Shown: positions 62,396-64,000 of the stretch, piece by piece
How the letters are laid out: each line of letters opens with the position of its first letter
How positions within the stretch are numbered: the first letter of the stretch is position 1
Source: Euwallacea fornicatus
Taxonomy: Eukaryota > Arthropoda > Insecta > Coleoptera > Curculionidae
Reading direction: 5' to 3'
Length of the DNA: 64,000 nucleotides
Assembly: GCF_040115645.1 (NCBI RefSeq)
Contig: NC_089553.1
Coordinates: 4,030,001-4,094,000 of the forward strand
The notes under the pieces: model-generated
The model's database searches: none
What the model saw: the letters and a program-made list of their open reading frames with translations, nothing else
Told to the model about the DNA's origin: nothing
Made by a program: the position numbers and the translations under genes

Positions 62396-63089
62396 CTGAA
62401 AGAAAGAAAAAAGTGTCTTTTAGTACTTCGTTTTGTCTGCGCAAATTAAATAAAAACAAAACTTTGCGATGCCGAAGCTTATTACATAATATCGATTCCA
62501 TAAAAAGGACATTTCTCAAGAGAAAATTTCTCATTAGTCACCATGACGAATTTGGTCGGGGTCAATAGTTTATTTAGAAAAAATTCTGCCGTCTTCGGAG
62601 GTCGTATTGGGCCCACTCGATATTCTCACGACATGTTTCATTAAAGAGTGAAGAGCTGCGAATAAGAAATCCGTGGAAAAGTAATAAAAGTTGTCCAAAG
62701 ACACGATGTTATCGTATATTGAAGTTCACCAGGATAAATTTGTTTTCTTTTCGATTACTTGGGTGAGGGGCTAGGGATTGAATAATGGATTTTCCACATA
62801 GACGAAGAAACTTTAAAATTCTGAGTGGCAGTTTAACGGTTCAACTCGAACGGGCATCAATTTGTCACTATGTCTGGATAAATTCCAATATTGTCTAACA
62901 AAAATTGAAACCTACTCGAATATGCTAAGCATCTCCAATGGGTCAGCATTCCAGCAAAGAACCAGGAGACCATCAATCATCTTTTATTCTGCATGCCGAC
63001 GAGGCTACATTCAATATTCTAACGATTCAGCGGAAGACGTCTTTATTCTATGCGGGGCATTCCATTACGATCACTTTTTCGCTTATTAG

Positions 63090-63345
63090 TATGAACACGT
63101 GACGCAATATCCATATTCAAGTGGAATGTGTATCATATGCTTCAGAGTTATGAATAAGGACGTAATTATCGGTTGTATGTGTATGCATGGTAATTTTAGC
63201 TGACAAATAATACGCGTTTAGTGCCCCAAACTATTATGTTCACGTGATGCGGCATTCATATTCAAATGGAACGTGAGTCATATCTTACAGAATTGTGAGT
63301 AGCAAAGGTGCAATTAATATTCGTATGTGTGAGTATGATCTAAGG
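63090..63345. repeat. Tandem duplication, unit about 145 bp
   Basis: CACGTGACGCAATATCCATA at 63096 and CACGTGATGCGGCATTCATA at 63241 start two copies. Both go on through TATTCAARTGGAAYGTG, CATAT and CAGARTT blocks and a GTATGTGTR segment. The copies differ at many positions, so the duplication is old. It lies in the syntaxin-1A intron upstream of the Hb exon. Confidence 0.7.
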
Positions 63346-64000
63346 CGATTTGAGACATTCTGGGGCAAATTGGGTCGGTTGATGTTCATTTAACTCCATG
63401 AACGGAATTAAGGAAGGGACACGCCAGTTTGAGATAGCAGATGCGTACTAATCCCCTCTAATAGATAAACTACACCCCCTCAAGATTTTTGCTTTAACGG
63501 CGATGTGGGCGATTTGCCCGATGGCGTCATGGCGTCAGCGTGTCATCTCATTGTTTTATAAACGTGTGGGATGGGAAACAAACAGTTTGATTATTTTTGG
63601 TTTTAATAACATTATATCTCCGTAAAAGGAACTTACACGCCGAGTTACGTCATGGCAAACCTTTTAAGGGCGGGTATATTTATTTTTTTAAGGAGTCACG
63701 TTTTTTTATCGTGCTTATCTAATAAGGTACACGAATTGCAATTCATAATGCATCCAATGTGCGCAATTTTCGTGCTTCCCTGCTTCTTACCTTTTCTAGA
63801 TAATTACATTAAGCCCGTTTAGCGGAAGCATGCGAGATATCCAAATTTGTCCTATTTCTACCAGTGTCAATCTGTGCAGTACCCCCAAGGACCACCCAGT
63901 ATACGAGGTGATGAAAGAGTCATTGTCCGCCGGTTAGGATCTCCGAACGGGTGACAGTTAGAAGGGCGTTTAAGTTAGAGCAAAGTCGTTTATTTTAATG

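Noticed and set aside
62535..64000. Search for the syntaxin N-terminal and Ha exons
   Set aside because: No minus-strand sequence resembling the Ha helix or the N-peptide was found, so these exons must lie beyond the window.
1..64000. tRNA, rRNA genes and CRISPR arrays
   Set aside because: I saw no cloverleaf with the conserved A and B boxes, no rRNA core sequence and no regularly spaced short direct repeats; a covariance-model search would be needed to exclude small RNAs.

Overview
The window looks like AT-rich insect nuclear DNA. Its genes are widely spaced and split by introns of 40 bases to about 6 kb, and decayed DNA transposons lie between and inside them. The protein matches (an insect-like syntaxin-1A, a buttonhead/Sp5-type zinc-finger factor, mariner and Tc1-like transposases) fit an arthropod. 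A beetle or other holometabolous insect is my best guess, but that is inference from general impression, not from a search.

I can support three protein-coding genes, all on the minus strand. From right to left they are: (1) syntaxin-1A, entering from beyond base 64000 and running to about 37.5 kb; only the exons from the Hb helix onward are present. (2) A six-exon secreted protein of 274 residues with a DUF3105 domain (TP53I13-like), 29523 to 24067. (3) A buttonhead/Sp5-type Sp transcription factor of 357 residues in two coding exons, 9267 to 5587, with a CpG-rich promoter, an initiator motif, an Sp/KLF-type GC box and a perfect 13-bp GC-rich hairpin.

The most striking feature is the 3' half of syntaxin-1A. 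The SNARE motif is cut exactly after its zero-layer glutamine. Two tandem 111-nt exons of equal phase follow (49.5 and 49.0 kb). One encodes the canonical C-terminal half and the other a diverged, syntaxin-4-like half. Three separate terminal exons (46.9, 41.2 and 37.6 kb) each encode a different membrane anchor with its own stop codon. A possible 39-nt in-frame microexon lies in the Habc region at 56.8 kb. If all are used, one gene could make up to 12 Qa-SNAREs.

The rest is mostly transposon-derived. It includes a full-length but broken mariner (24771-26105) and a 984-bp long-TIR element (26536-27519), both in introns of the DUF3105 gene. A 1.3-kb TIR element, a foldback element and a 3.3-kb TIR element with a transposase relic sit in syntaxin introns, and several further transposase relics and a possible solo LTR lie between genes. 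Many elements share a TA + CAGGGTGTCCC-type end. The stretches 1-5100, 9480-24066 and 29640-37430 contain no gene I can support.
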